A stretch of 64,000 bases of DNA, from positions 868,001-932,000 of the forward strand of contig NZ_JAKRNK010000002.1 in assembly GCF_022346885.1 (NCBI RefSeq), given 5' to 3'. This DNA comes from Paenibacillus sp. ACRRX. Lineage in GTDB: Bacteria > Bacillota > Bacilli > Paenibacillales > Paenibacillaceae. Below, piece after piece: positions 19,558 to 28,082 of this stretch; position 1 is the first letter of the stretch, and each line of letters begins with the position of its first letter. The notes under the pieces were generated by a model. The model saw only the letters and a list, made by a program, of their open reading frames with translations. It did no database searches and was not told the origin of the DNA. Position numbers and translations under genes: made by a program.

Positions 19558-19977
19558 GTGAGTCAACGCGCCATAATTGCTTTTAAGGATGGATCAGCGG
19601 TACCTTCCGCAACATTGGAAGATTTGAAGCAGCAGTTGCTTTGTTATCAAGAACAAGCCCGCTTAACAGGCACCCAGTTGGGTTGGGATTATGCTGAAGC
19701 AGCCTTTCCTTATACGTTCGAGACTAAGCCAGGCCAAGAACAGGTCGGTTTCCTGCTGCGAGGCAATCATCCGCTGTACCGATCTATCCTGTTCGGCGTT
19801 GGTACACATGATACAGAGGACAACGTTAGTCATTATGTTGAAGTTGTGCTTCCTGACACATCCACGCAGGGGGATTCGAATAAAGGCAATGAGCTATGCA
19901 AGTATTTGGCACGCACATGGAAGGCTGAGCTTACGTTGTTTAACGGGCGGAAGATGTACTTTAATCCCCGTAAATAA
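19558..19977 (+). CDS. DUF1885-like conserved protein
   Basis: A 139-residue protein, GTG start after AGGAGGGAG. The segment QLGWDYAEAAFPYTFE and the ending LFNGRKMYFNPRK agree with the small DUF1885 family of Bacillales. Function unknown; no transmembrane segment. Confidence 0.7.
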   Translation: MSQRAIIAFKDGSAVPSATLEDLKQQLLCYQEQARLTGTQLGWDYAEAAFPYTFETKPGQEQVGFLLRGNHPLYRSILFGVGTHDTEDNVSHYVEVVLPDTSTQGDSNKGNELCKYLARTWKAELTLFNGRKMYFNPRK

Positions 19978-19990
19978 CCGCGTATATAAC

Positions 19991-20016
19991 AAAAAGCCCC
20001 AAGTTGCCTTAGGGCT
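19991..20016 (-). terminator. Terminator of the DUF1292 gene
   Basis: The stem AGCCC(T) / (G)GGGCT is followed by five Ts on the minus strand, 28 bases past the stop codon. Confidence 0.65.
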
Positions 20017-20043
20017 CTCCTAGTACCTTATTATGGAAGGGAA

Positions 20044-20358
20044 TTAACCCTCTTGGGAGGCAACAAGCTCGTCATAGGCTTGTTGTACACGTTCCCACTC
20101 TTCATCTTCTTCGATAGCATTAAGGACCATGTCCTCGCCGTCTTCGTCTACGCGTACAATGATACCATCAGCTTCAGGGTTGTTTCTCTCTAGAAGCAGC
20201 GCGTACAATTGCTCTTCAACGTTAAACGTTTCGACCAATGCCATTTCTATTTCGTTACCTTCGTCATCCACAAGTGTGACGATAAACTCTTCGTGATTAT
20301 GCTCATGGTCGTGGTTCTCGCCACAGCCGCAGTCATGATTATGGTTATGTTCGCTCAT
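20044..20358 (-). CDS. DUF1292 domain protein, acidic, His-rich N-terminus (YrzB-like)
   Basis: A 104-residue very acidic protein. The first 25 residues are rich in His with CGCG and could bind metal. FIVTLVDDEGNEIEM is the DUF1292 signature. The ATG at 20358 follows AAAGGAG; a longer frame upstream is unsupported. In Bacillus the YrzB gene follows the yrrK/yrzL cluster, which is not seen here. Function unknown. Confidence 0.8.
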   Translation of the reverse strand: MSEHNHNHDCGCGENHDHEHNHEEFIVTLVDDEGNEIEMALVETFNVEEQLYALLLERNNPEADGIIVRVDEDGEDMVLNAIEEDEEWERVQQAYDELVASQEG

Positions 20359-20504
20359 TACATAGTTCTCCTTTATTGTGCAAATAGTATGTTGCATCCC
20401 TCGTATCGTACCACGATATGTGAGGAAGGTCAACGAAATGACACCCTTGAAGGTTAGTATATGTAACGTTCAAAAATAACACTCATAAATGGGCAAATCC
20501 GTAA

Positions 20505-21080
20505 TTACACCGCTTCTATCGTCTTTTTAGACAGTAAAGTGAACTCGCCGTTTTTTTGTCTCAAATAGCAGTTTACAGTATATTCACCTTTTGCTTTGAA
20601 ATCGTATTTATAATCCGAAGACCGGAACCAGAAATTGTCCTGCTTCGTATCAATATCTGATTGTTGAATATCTGAAGATTTCCCGTTCGGGTCTGTTATC
20701 GTCAGCTTAATGGCGTCAACTTGCGTCTTCAGCGAATCAACTTGTACCAGTACGGAGAATGCTGTCTTTCCAGTCTTAACTTTGCCAAAAGTAGCCTTGT
20801 CCTGGAACATCAACATATGAATATTAGGCTTCTGAATCGATATTCTCTTATTGGCGGCGTCCCAGTATACGAATGCTTGCAATGCTTCTTGCAGATCGCG
20901 TACAGACACATAGGCTCGCCCGTCTACCATTACCCCCCCATCTGATATCGCTTGGCCGTTTAATTCAACATGCACCTTGTCTGTGTTGCTTTCCGCAGCA
21001 ACTGTCGGTATCGTAGTGGCCAGTGATCCACCTACAATAGAACCGAGTAAGACAAGCGCGGCAATTCTCCTGCATTTCAT
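20505..21080 (-). CDS. Secreted protein with copper-amine-oxidase-like stalk domain
   Basis: 191 residues with a classical signal peptide (basic MKCRRI, hydrophobic LVLLGSIVGGSLA, cleavage near TVAAES). Residues about 35-75 form the stalk domain (GVMVDGRAYVSVRDLQEALQ), a cell-surface fold very common in Paenibacillus. The C-terminal half is beta-rich with no catalytic motif. GGAGG supports the ATG at 21080 rather than the longer frame. Confidence 0.8.
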   Translation of the reverse strand: MKCRRIAALVLLGSIVGGSLATTIPTVAAESNTDKVHVELNGQAISDGGVMVDGRAYVSVRDLQEALQAFVYWDAANKRISIQKPNIHMLMFQDKATFGKVKTGKTAFSVLVQVDSLKTQVDAIKLTITDPNGKSSDIQQSDIDTKQDNFWFRSSDYKYDFKAKGEYTVNCYLRQKNGEFTLLSKKTIEAV

Positions 21081-21292
21081 GAGTGCTAACCTCCAACAGC
21101 TTAGTTGTATAGTTATACTCCTAATATGCAAGAGAGTTGCGGCAACATTTGCAATTCACTCTCTTTACAGCAAGGTTTTGAGGCTTTTTTAAGTAATATC
21201 CACTATGCACGTTCATCCTGTACTGGCGTATCGCTAGCAAGGCCCTGTCTTTCCTACTGTCTAATGTTACCTGGAGCAGGGCTATTTTCATT

Positions 21293-21961
21293 TTAGTTCT
21301 TGTGCTCACCGTGTTCGTCAGTCCTGCTTTCCTGCATCTCCAGCGCAGCAAGCCGCTGCTCCAGACGCTTTAGATGAAGATCGGCGTTATGCAGCTTTTT
21401 AATAATGGTTTCAATATTTTCGTCGTAAACTGGGATACAGGCTAATGCCTCATATAATCTGCCCCATGGAAATTTATAACCTGGACAGGCTGCTTTGTGT
21501 ATAGGATCAATTTGATGATGTCCGATCACATAATCAGATGTGAGCGGCAGATGATGACCCCATTTTTCCTGAATCATTATTTGGATATAACGATGCAGCT
21601 TTATACACGCTTGAAACTGCTCATCGGTTAGCTCACCCTCCATTCCCTCATGAATAATGGAGACACTGTATAAATTAGGATTGTGCTGCTTGCTTCTCAC
21701 GTATAAAGATGAAGCTGCTTTAATGCTGCTATGGGGGATTCCGTTTGCCAAAGCCGCACGTTCTATCGCTACATATTGATGGATATCGCCCTTCTTGGAG
21801 ATGCCATAATGAGCCGAGGATACTTTGTTATTTCGGTTCGTATACCAATCATCCAATGTTGACATACGAGCAGATGCAATATGATTAACTATAATCTGGG
21901 GAACTTGTCCCCTGCGAACGCATGAATTGGTATACGCATTACCTTTCCACACGATATTCAT
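21293..21961 (-). CDS. N-acetylmuramoyl-L-alanine amidase (Amidase_2) with C-terminal coiled coil
   Basis: A 222-residue peptidoglycan amidase. Zinc ligands are suggested by IIVNHIAS near the N-terminus, by VIGHHQIDP and by AACPGYKFPW. No signal peptide is seen, as in phage-type endolysins. The last 45 residues form a heptad coiled coil (IIKKLHNADLHLKRLEQRL). The start at 21961 has AGGTGG upstream; an ATG five codons earlier lies directly on GGAGGG and is less likely. It may be a prophage remnant, but no other phage genes adjoin. Confidence 0.82.
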   Translation of the reverse strand: MNIVWKGNAYTNSCVRRGQVPQIIVNHIASARMSTLDDWYTNRNNKVSSAHYGISKKGDIHQYVAIERAALANGIPHSSIKAASSLYVRSKQHNPNLYSVSIIHEGMEGELTDEQFQACIKLHRYIQIMIQEKWGHHLPLTSDYVIGHHQIDPIHKAACPGYKFPWGRLYEALACIPVYDENIETIIKKLHNADLHLKRLEQRLAALEMQESRTDEHGEHKN

Positions 21962-22156
21962 CCCATGCCACCTCATCCCTCCGACATCACATCAAGTGTT
22001 CTTTAAGTAAGTAGGTGATTGACGCACATGGATGCGCGTGATGACCCAGGGAAGGGAAAGTAACAGTAGTAAATGCTTGAACTTTTGAATATACATACTA
22101 TCCGTTCCCTGAGCAGTTCAAGTTGACGTTGTGTCCATCCCAAAGCCTTTAGTTAA

Positions 22157-22366
22157 TTACTTACCAAGCTTAGTTCGTGTTAACACGCAAGGTACACCGT
22201 TGCCGACCGCTCCTGGCTCAGTCATTCGTGAGACATACTTCAGACCTCTTGTACAAGGCGTCGGACACACGATGCACCGGTCAGAAGTCACAACTCGCAT
22301 CGTATACTGGGCACGTCCCCCAGATAGCTCTTTTTTCTTATTTTTGGCGCCTTTTCCTTTGGCCAC
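22157..22366 (-). CDS. Small basic cysteine-containing protein
   Basis: A 69-residue protein. The N-terminus is Lys-rich (MAKGKGAKNKKKE); the core has CIVCPTPC and a further cysteine in GNGVPCVL, suggesting a metal or redox site. GTG start preceded by GGTGAG. Function unknown. The longer plus-strand frame over the same bases lacks a ribosome-binding site and looks like a shadow. Confidence 0.6.
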   Translation of the reverse strand: MAKGKGAKNKKKELSGGRAQYTMRVVTSDRCIVCPTPCTRGLKYVSRMTEPGAVGNGVPCVLTRTKLGK

Positions 22367-22517
22367 AATAGCTCACCCACTTCTCCCACGTCTCACACTG
22401 CAAAGCAAATCGCTTCACCCTCATACTATGTGAGACAAGCGCCGTTCGCTTGTGCATTTACCTAGCCCATGATACAGTGGGTGTAAAATAATAGAGCTTG
22501 GAGGATCTGGAAGAGAG

Positions 22518-23252
22518 ATGACTATTCAACTGCAAATGCTAGGCACAGGGAGTGCTTTTGCCAAAACATATTTAAACAATAATGCCATACTGCACACCAC
22601 TCAACATGCGTTCTTAATTGACTGTGGAATTACAGCGCCTATGGCTGTTCACCAGCTAGGCAAATCCTTCAATGAGTTCGATGGCGTCATCGTCACTCAT
22701 CTGCATGCTGATCATGTCGGCGGCCTGGAAGAATATGCATTCCAGATGAAATTCAGATACAAGCGCAAGCCTAAGCTATATATCGCGGCATCTCTGGTGG
22801 ATATGTTATGGGAAAATACACTTAAAGGTGGAATGAGCCAAGACGGGATTAACAAATTGGACGATGTGTTTGATGTGCTGCCAATGGAACCGGAGCTCAA
22901 CCATCCCCTTGCCGCTGATCTGCAAGTCAAATGGGTAAAAACCGATCATATGCCCGGTAAAAATAGTTACTCGCTGCTCATTAACGAACGTTTTTTTTAC
23001 ACAGCAGATATGCGCTTTAACTTTGAGCTGCTCCAATCCCTCGTTGATAATGGGGTTGAACATATATGGCATGACTGCCAGCTGATCGGAACAGGCGAAG
23101 TACACTCCACCATACATGAGCTGCTATCATTGCCGATACCTTTGCAGCAGCGTATTTCATTAATGCATTACGGAGATGAGCGACCTCAATGGGAAGGCCG
23201 TACCGGTCCAATGACCTTTATTAACCAGCATCAAATTTATACCCTAATGTAG
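22518..23252 (+). CDS. MBL-fold metal-dependent hydrolase (RNase Z-like)
   Basis: A 244-residue metallo-beta-lactamase-fold protein. THLHADHVGGLEEY is the HxHxDH motif, LIDCG the upstream strand, TDHM(P) and YTADMRF further metal ligands, and LMHYGD the C-terminal His. The fold resembles RNase Z/phosphodiesterase types. The substrate is not predictable. GGAGG and GGAAG precede the ATG. Confidence 0.85.
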   Translation: MTIQLQMLGTGSAFAKTYLNNNAILHTTQHAFLIDCGITAPMAVHQLGKSFNEFDGVIVTHLHADHVGGLEEYAFQMKFRYKRKPKLYIAASLVDMLWENTLKGGMSQDGINKLDDVFDVLPMEPELNHPLAADLQVKWVKTDHMPGKNSYSLLINERFFYTADMRFNFELLQSLVDNGVEHIWHDCQLIGTGEVHSTIHELLSLPIPLQQRISLMHYGDERPQWEGRTGPMTFINQHQIYTLM

Positions 23253-23267
23253 CTTGCTGTTATAGAA

Positions 23268-23306
23268 AAGAGCACTTCAGCCGTATGATACGGTCAAAGT
23301 GCTCTT
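23268..23306. terminator. Terminator between convergent genes
   Basis: Arms AGAGCACTT / AAGTGCTCT with 19-base loop. The T-rich tail is better on the minus strand, but it can serve both genes. Confidence 0.65.
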
Positions 23307-23327
23307 ATAACAACGTGATCCATTGCA

Positions 23328-23600
23328 TTAGTTAAAAGTCGGCAGGTTGTCCAAATTGTTGGAAGGATCGCCATCAGCATCACCCCGGATATAAGTGCCT
23401 CCGTTTTTTCCCTTAAACGTGTTTGCTCCGGCAATTTCCCCATTATGGACAGCCTGCAAAGCCTCAGTATAGTTTAGCACTCTTCCTGAGCTTGTCTGAA
23501 ACGATGTCAGATCCCCATCCCCGTTACGTTGTACCGCTGTAAATGTCTCACGTTCTGTCAATGCTATCCCATCCTTCTCGCTTCTACTAATATTGGCCAC
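23328..23600 (-). CDS. DUF3892 family protein
   Basis: A 90-residue protein in which RNGDGDLTSFQTSSGRVLNY and the IAGANTFKGKNG segment match DUF3892, a small Bacillales family of unknown function. GTG start with an AGAAGAGG site. Confidence 0.8.
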   Translation of the reverse strand: MANISRSEKDGIALTERETFTAVQRNGDGDLTSFQTSSGRVLNYTEALQAVHNGEIAGANTFKGKNGGTYIRGDADGDPSNNLDNLPTFN

Positions 23601-23722
23601 ATGATAAAGCCTCTTCTGAGACCGAACCTTTGTACCAGATGCGGTGAATCGTTAGCATTCCCGAACGACTGACATTTTATGCAAGAGTATCAGGTATAAA
23701 ATAGAGAAACTTAAAAAGTGTA

Positions 23723-24169
23723 CTAAGTCAATTTCTTCTCCATACGCACATGCAGAATATCTGCGTCGTAGAAAGGCTCTTCCGATACGGTCTCATAGCC
23801 TAAAGACTGATAAAACCCTTCTGCTTGGCACTGCCCGTCCAACACACACTTCTCAACGCCATGCGCCCTAGCTATTTGTTCTAATCCAATCATTAAGGTC
23901 CGACCTATTCCTAAGCCACGAAATGGCTTTCTGACTGCAATTCGTTGCATTTTTGCCGTAAATTCATCAAGCAGCTTAACTCGTCCTGTAGCCCCATATT
24001 TGCCATCAATCATGAGTAGTACATGGAAGGCCGGGGCATCTAATGTATCGTATTCATCACATTCTAGTTCATCAGGCACATTCTGCTCCTGAACAAATAC
24101 TTCTTTACGGATAGTGATGCACTCATCCAATTGCTCTTGGGTTTTGACCTCTATAATCTCAGCTGCCAC
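23723..24169 (-). CDS. GNAT-family N-acetyltransferase
   Basis: A 148-residue acetyltransferase of the ElaA/YjcF-like group. IRKEVFVQEQNVP at the N-terminus and the acetyl-CoA loop RKPFRGLGIGRTLM are clear; GFYQSLGYE is the C-terminal motif. The GTG at 24169 is chosen because GGAGGTG lies seven bases before it, inside the longer ATG-started frame. Substrate unknown. Confidence 0.87.
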   Translation of the reverse strand: MAAEIIEVKTQEQLDECITIRKEVFVQEQNVPDELECDEYDTLDAPAFHVLLMIDGKYGATGRVKLLDEFTAKMQRIAVRKPFRGLGIGRTLMIGLEQIARAHGVEKCVLDGQCQAEGFYQSLGYETVSEEPFYDADILHVRMEKKLT

Positions 24170-24297
24170 TAGCCTCACCTCCGTCATTTATAAGCAACTA
24201 TTTTACCATATGTATGAACAAAATTATATTATACAAAAAAATGAAATTCATGTATAGTAAGGCTATCGAATACGCTTACAATAATAGGAGGTACTTA

Positions 24298-24471
24298 ATG
24301 GACCCGGTTACCGCAACAATTGTGGCCGTAGTAGTAATGGTTATTGGTACGGTCTGCCTGCTGCTTATCGTTACCAAAAAAGCATACACGCATAAGTGGG
24401 ATACAGAGGAGCTATCAGATTCGCCTACTTCAGCGACAGATCCTCGAGATCGTGATCCTGACCATGTATAA
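24298..24471 (+). CDS. Small single-pass membrane protein
   Basis: 57 residues: one transmembrane helix (about residues 5-27, TATIVAVVVMVIGTVCLLLIV), then a charged acidic tail. AGGAGG is placed six bases before the ATG at 24298. The layout resembles Bacillus YtzI, but identity is not certain. Confidence 0.7.
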   Translation: MDPVTATIVAVVVMVIGTVCLLLIVTKKAYTHKWDTEELSDSPTSATDPRDRDPDHV

Positions 24472-24480
24472 AGCACAGCA

Positions 24481-24536
24481 AAATACGAACAGTACCTAAT
24501 GCAACCTGGAGTTACCATCAGGGCCTGTTCGTATTT
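24481..24536. terminator. Bidirectional terminator-like hairpin
   Basis: Perfect 12-bp arms AAATACGAACAG / CTGTTCGTATTT between convergent small membrane-protein genes. Confidence 0.65.
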
Positions 24537-24560
24537 GATTGATCGAAAGTCATCTGTTCA

Positions 24561-24755
24561 TCAGGGTTGATATACATCGTTTGGCACAACTTTGCCATAT
24601 ACATCCTCATAGATCGGAACTGTTCCCTCTTGAGGTTCAAGATCCTTGTACTGGTCGGGGCTCGCTATCATCATGCCTGAACTACTCACAAGCACTACAA
24701 TAACGATAATTGCAACAACTATTGGTTTGAAATAAGGCCTCGGTCTCGGCATCAT
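24561..24755 (-). CDS. Small membrane-anchored protein
   Basis: About 64 residues: a basic N-terminus (PRPRPYFKP), a transmembrane segment (VVAIIVIVVLVSSSGMMIA) and a hydrophilic tail rich in Pro, Asp and Tyr. Two ATGs follow GGAGGG; the first gives 24755. Function unknown. Confidence 0.65.
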   Translation of the reverse strand: MMPRPRPYFKPIVVAIIVIVVLVSSSGMMIASPDQYKDLEPQEGTVPIYEDVYGKVVPNDVYQP

Positions 24756-24891
24756 ACATCCCTCCAATTGACATATCAACGATGTATATCACCATTTTCA
24801 CCGTAAACAGATAATCTTAAACACCATTTGCAAACGACTACACACCACATGGTATTTAAATTTCTTCTAAGCTCAGGCAGCCAAAGCTTAA

Positions 24892-25056
24892 CTAATGCTC
24901 CTTGCCAGAGCCATCATCTATTTTACGAAGCCATATATACCGCTCATCCTGGTTGGTGCTGTCATGAACCAACAGTCGTGATAGCAGCCAGCACAAGACC
25001 GCTACGATTCCGAACACGCCTAATAGCCAAACGAATAACTGAGCTCCCAGCATCAT
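24892..25056 (-). CDS. Small 54-residue membrane protein
   Basis: A short frame found by reading the minus strand: two ATGs directly after GGAGGGAT, 54 codons, stop TAG at 24892. The first 30 residues form a transmembrane helix (FVWLLGVFGIVAVLCWLLS); the tail HDSTNQDERYIWLRKIDDG is charged. It is too short for most length cut-offs. It follows another small membrane gene in the same direction. Confidence 0.6.
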   Translation of the reverse strand: MMLGAQLFVWLLGVFGIVAVLCWLLSRLLVHDSTNQDERYIWLRKIDDGSGKEH

Positions 25057-25344
25057 ATCCCTCCGCTTGTCCTCTCCATTTGGAGAAGGTAGTGATCATT
25101 CTTCTTCAATGTATGATCAAGTCACCAGCTTTAGTCGTCACGAGCGCCAAAAGTCAGCTTCTCTACGTCCACTTGATCGTCAGGACAAGCGTAAGTGGAT
25201 GATAGCAAAGAAATGCTTACAGTTTACAGCCCTTTTTGTCTAATCAAAAAAAACTCCTTGCTTGCCGCTGTAGCAGCATTGAGGTGCTCCAATCTTAACA
25301 ACGGCTCGCTTGATAGAAGCATAGCTCTCGACATCAACTAAAAA

Positions 25345-25371
25345 TAAAAAAAACCTTGATCATCATCAAGG
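25345..25371 (-). terminator. Intrinsic terminator, minus strand
   Basis: The 7-bp stem CCTTGAT / ATCAAGG with 4-base loop is followed by eight Ts on the minus strand. The surrounding gap 25,057-25,511 holds this, a tRNA fragment and another terminator, but no gene. Confidence 0.75.
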
Positions 25372-25389
25372 GTTCTACATTAGTATGTA

Positions 25390-25417
25390 TGGTGATCTGT
25401 AGTGGGCTCGAACCACT
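25390..25417 (-). pseudogene. tRNA 3'-half fragment (T-arm, acceptor, CCA)
   Basis: On the minus strand: T-stem AGTGG, loop TTCGAGC, stem CCACT, acceptor ACAGATC, discriminator A, CCA. No anticodon arm fits upstream of it here. Its acceptor strand is the exact complement of GATCTGT in the fragment at 27,788-27,815. Confidence 0.7.
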
Positions 25418-25471
25418 GTAAATAGGTTTCTATGTAATACTATTCTGTTTATTAAAATTCAAAATATAAAA

Positions 25472-25507
25472 ATACGGTAATATCTCATTCCAAAGATATT
25501 ACCGTAT
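25472..25507 (-). terminator. Terminator of the membrane-anchored protein gene
   Basis: A perfect 14-bp stem (25472-25485 with 25494-25507), 8-base loop, then a run of five Ts on the minus strand, four bases past the stop codon. Confidence 0.9.
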
Positions 25508-25511
25508 CACA

Positions 25512-26183
25512 TCAACGAGGAGCAGGTAAAGGTATTGTGCTGATTTCTTCAATAAATTCTTTCAGTAGTCTTCCGTTCATCTTAATTGAGAACTCGTCAT
25601 CAACTGCCGAAAGCACAAAATCGTTATCTACGATGTAGTAAGTTCCATATCTAGTGAAGTAATACTTCCCTTCATGAGCCAGTTTCCCTGCTGCAATAGC
25701 CGTAACAATTTTCATCCCTTTTTTGAGATCAGGTTCAATTCCCCGAAATACTGAATTGTAGACTAATTTAATATTACCTGTTACTGGATTTCCATTTATG
25801 GTTTCCAATACCTTAACTTCATATTGTGTGAATGTAGCAGTGAGAGTTGATAATCCATTTTGCTTTCTCTTCTGATTAATCTTATTTTCAGGTGTATTTG
25901 GTAGGCCCGTTAAATCTATATCATACTCTGGCAATTCACCAATTACTTCAGCAGTAATGATTGTTTCTGTTAGTTTAGTGACTTCTTGAAAAGATTGTTT
26001 TTTCATATGGTATGTGGGGTGTTCACCATCTAAGGAAGGATATTTTTGTCGCAATTCTTGTATCCTTTTAGCGGAAAGTCCTATAGATGAACTGTTGTCA
26101 TTGTATATATACAGTGACAACACAAATATTAGAGCAATACATCCTACGACACTATAAATCTTAGTCCTCCTCGTAATTAGCAT
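25512..26183 (-). CDS. Membrane-anchored extracellular protein, unknown
   Basis: 223 residues: an N-terminal signal anchor (YSVVGCIALIFVLSLYIY) followed by a beta-rich extracellular part containing TETIITAEVIGELP and FTQYEVKVLETINGN, resembling secreted proteins of unknown function in Bacillales. GGAGG supports the ATG at 26183. It begins 28 bases after the protease gene and is probably co-transcribed; a role as partner, inhibitor or processing factor is only inferred. Base composition is more AT-rich than the flanking genes. Confidence 0.6.
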   Translation of the reverse strand: MLITRRTKIYSVVGCIALIFVLSLYIYNDNSSSIGLSAKRIQELRQKYPSLDGEHPTYHMKKQSFQEVTKLTETIITAEVIGELPEYDIDLTGLPNTPENKINQKRKQNGLSTLTATFTQYEVKVLETINGNPVTGNIKLVYNSVFRGIEPDLKKGMKIVTAIAAGKLAHEGKYYFTRYGTYYIVDNDFVLSAVDDEFSIKMNGRLLKEFIEEISTIPLPAPR

Positions 26184-26211
26184 TACACTACCTCCATTTT
26201 CAATATACACT

Positions 26212-26862
26212 TTAATATTTATTTGAAATATCATTTATGTCATGAGCTCTTGGAGTCGTGTAACTCGAATATGATCCTTGTCTCATGATAGAATCATCAT
26301 TGACCGGATAAAATATGGAGTTAGGGTGACCTAAACCTAGAACGTGCCCAATTTCATGCACCATTGTATATAATTTATCATTCTCACTCCCGAATACTTG
26401 TGAATGAGGGTTCATATAAATGTGACCGTATTTAATTAACCGTGTGGAGTTTATTGCGGAGTTTGAATCTTTTATTAGTATGTTATCTGTTGTGGTTATG
26501 TCCGTAATACCATATACACTGTACACATTAACAAATCCTACTTTTTGTTCCCAAAAGTCATTTGTTGGAGTCAGTATGTCTACATTTGAGTATGAAAACG
26601 TTGTTCTAGTTGTTTGTACTTTAGACGTACTATTCGACCAAGCATTTGTGGCATTGACATAGTGATTAGTATAACTAGAACTTAGAGAATCATTGTTAAA
26701 TTTTAAATGTGCGGCGCCAAAATTTGTAATACTCCATTTCAAGGGAATTGGTGCCCAGTTTGGTGCTGAACCACTATAATACATTTCATGGGCGCTTGAA
26801 GTTGCTGAGAACGACAATAGTAAAATTGACATTATGGCGACGAGTCTTAATCTTTTTAACAA
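26212..26862 (-). CDS. Secreted matrixin-like zinc metalloprotease
   Basis: 216 residues with a signal peptide (LVAIMSILLLSFSATSSA, cleavage near AHEM). The metzincin zinc site HEIGHVLGLGH is intact near residue 168, and SIMRQGSY supplies the Met-turn. The protease is therefore exported and probably active. TTG start with GGTGG upstream. Together with the membrane-anchored gene that follows it lies in the AT-rich block between two tRNA fragments, which suggests horizontal gain. Confidence 0.85.
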   Translation of the reverse strand: MLKRLRLVAIMSILLLSFSATSSAHEMYYSGSAPNWAPIPLKWSITNFGAAHLKFNNDSLSSSYTNHYVNATNAWSNSTSKVQTTRTTFSYSNVDILTPTNDFWEQKVGFVNVYSVYGITDITTTDNILIKDSNSAINSTRLIKYGHIYMNPHSQVFGSENDKLYTMVHEIGHVLGLGHPNSIFYPVNDDSIMRQGSYSSYTTPRAHDINDISNKY

Positions 26863-27584
26863 TTGATATCCACCTTCCTCAAAATAATAAACTCACGATA
26901 CACCTTATAACAAATCCCCTAAAGTTATCACTCAGATTCAAATATTTGTAAATCAAGATAATAATATCATGTTTCGATGAGTATTTATATGATCATTATT
27001 AATACTTATACAATTTTTATCTTACGTTCTCAGATTAGAGAAACTAAATATGATCATCTACCAATAAGATGACCAAGTGCATTCGATTCAGTCTCAGATA
27101 AAAACCGTGAATGAGTTGCTTCTAAGGATTCCCACGTATGATGTAGTTGAAATTTATGAAGATCGAGATTTAACAGAGGTGTCTTTTAAATAGATTGATT
27201 TTTCTCAATATGGTTTATTGTGTACGTGTCCATATTGAGAGATCTAAAAGGAAGGAGAAGGTTAAAATTCGAAACTAGTGCAAAAACGTCAAAGTACAAA
27301 AGATTCTTATTATGAATGTAAGCTAGATTTGCTGGTGATGTTTCTTATAATAACTAATCGGAAAACTTCAATGAATAAAGCTTATTCCGCATTAAGACTT
27401 AGTATAAATGAAATCAAGACTCTAGAGTTCATCAAAAATAATGAACTAGAGTCTTGATTTATAAGATATAAACATACCATTTAGATGGAATAATTGTTGA
27501 ACATCATTCATACATTTAATTATATTGAGAATGGCCTTAAAATCAACTAAATTATATTACATATACGCACTAATTTATATTAAG
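26863..27584. other. AT-rich non-coding stretch with degraded coding traces
   Basis: No complete gene is seen. A 38-codon open stretch around 27,085-27,190 on the plus strand lacks a start and ribosome-binding site and looks like a remnant. An inverted repeat lies at 27,414-27,457. Composition matches the protease block, so it is probably part of the same insertion. Confidence 0.5.
27414..27457. repeat. Imperfect inverted repeat
   Basis: Arms TCAAGACTCTAG..TTCAT and their complement, with a 2-base bulge on the left arm and an A-rich loop. It could be a terminator of a lost gene or an element end. Confidence 0.5.
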
Positions 27585-27659
27585 TGGTAGGACGGATGGG
27601 GATCGAACCCATGACCCTTACCCTGTCAAGATAATGCTCTCCCGCTGAGCTACCGTCCT
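27585..27659 (-). tRNA. tRNA-Val(GAC)
   Basis: A complete cloverleaf on the minus strand: acceptor AGGACGG / CCGTCCT, D-stem GCTC/GAGC, anticodon stem TTATC / GGTAA with loop TTGACAG (anticodon GAC), T-stem ATGGG / CCCAT around TTCGATC, discriminator A and encoded CCA. 75 nt. Confidence 0.92.
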
Positions 27660-27787
27660 ATATTTAGATAAATAATAACAGAAGATGTTCCTAGCGACAA
27701 CCGCATTATTAGCAGTTGTCTCTATTCTTTTTATATTCAATAAAAAGAGACTTATAAAACATCTTTTTAACCTGTGAGAATAGATTT

Positions 27788-27815
27788 GGTGCTCTCCCAG
27801 CTGAGCTAACAGATC
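27788..27815 (-). pseudogene. tRNA 5'-half fragment (acceptor and D-arm)
   Basis: On the minus strand: acceptor GATCTGT, TA, D-stem GCTC, loop AGCTGGGA, D-stem GAGC, then ACC where the anticodon stem should begin, after which tRNA similarity stops. It lies 130 bases upstream of tRNA-Val. Nested inverted repeats occupy 27,682-27,765. The gap up to ung otherwise holds nothing recognisable. Confidence 0.7.
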
Positions 27816-28024
27816 ACATTATTAGAAGTAAATCAACAAATAATCAGTGAATATATCAATTAATATATCATCGGCCAAAGTCATTGTCAACGTTTACTGT
27901 TCATGTATTCATGCACAGTTTATAGTTAGTACTACTTACTACTACTTACACACTTCTAGAACATTTCAGAAGCATGACGGTAGCGCCCTTCAACATGAAC
28001 TTTCAAATCCACTTACGAAAAGAA

Positions 28025-28073
28025 AGACTGCATTGCATTGTGCAGATGTTTCTGCATTAGATACAAGCAGTCT
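28025..28073 (-). terminator. Terminator of ung
   Basis: Arms AGACTGC / GCAGTCT with a T-rich tail on the minus strand, nine bases past the ung stop. Confidence 0.6.
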
Positions 28074-28082
28074 CTTTTATTT

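Noticed and set aside
22131-22433. 100-codon plus-strand frame opposite the small cysteine protein
   Set aside because: No ribosome-binding site and low-complexity product; the minus-strand frame has a proper start and a coherent cysteine motif.
24828-25202. 124-codon plus-strand frame
   Set aside because: Covers the small minus-strand membrane gene, has no ribosome-binding site and an unlikely composition.
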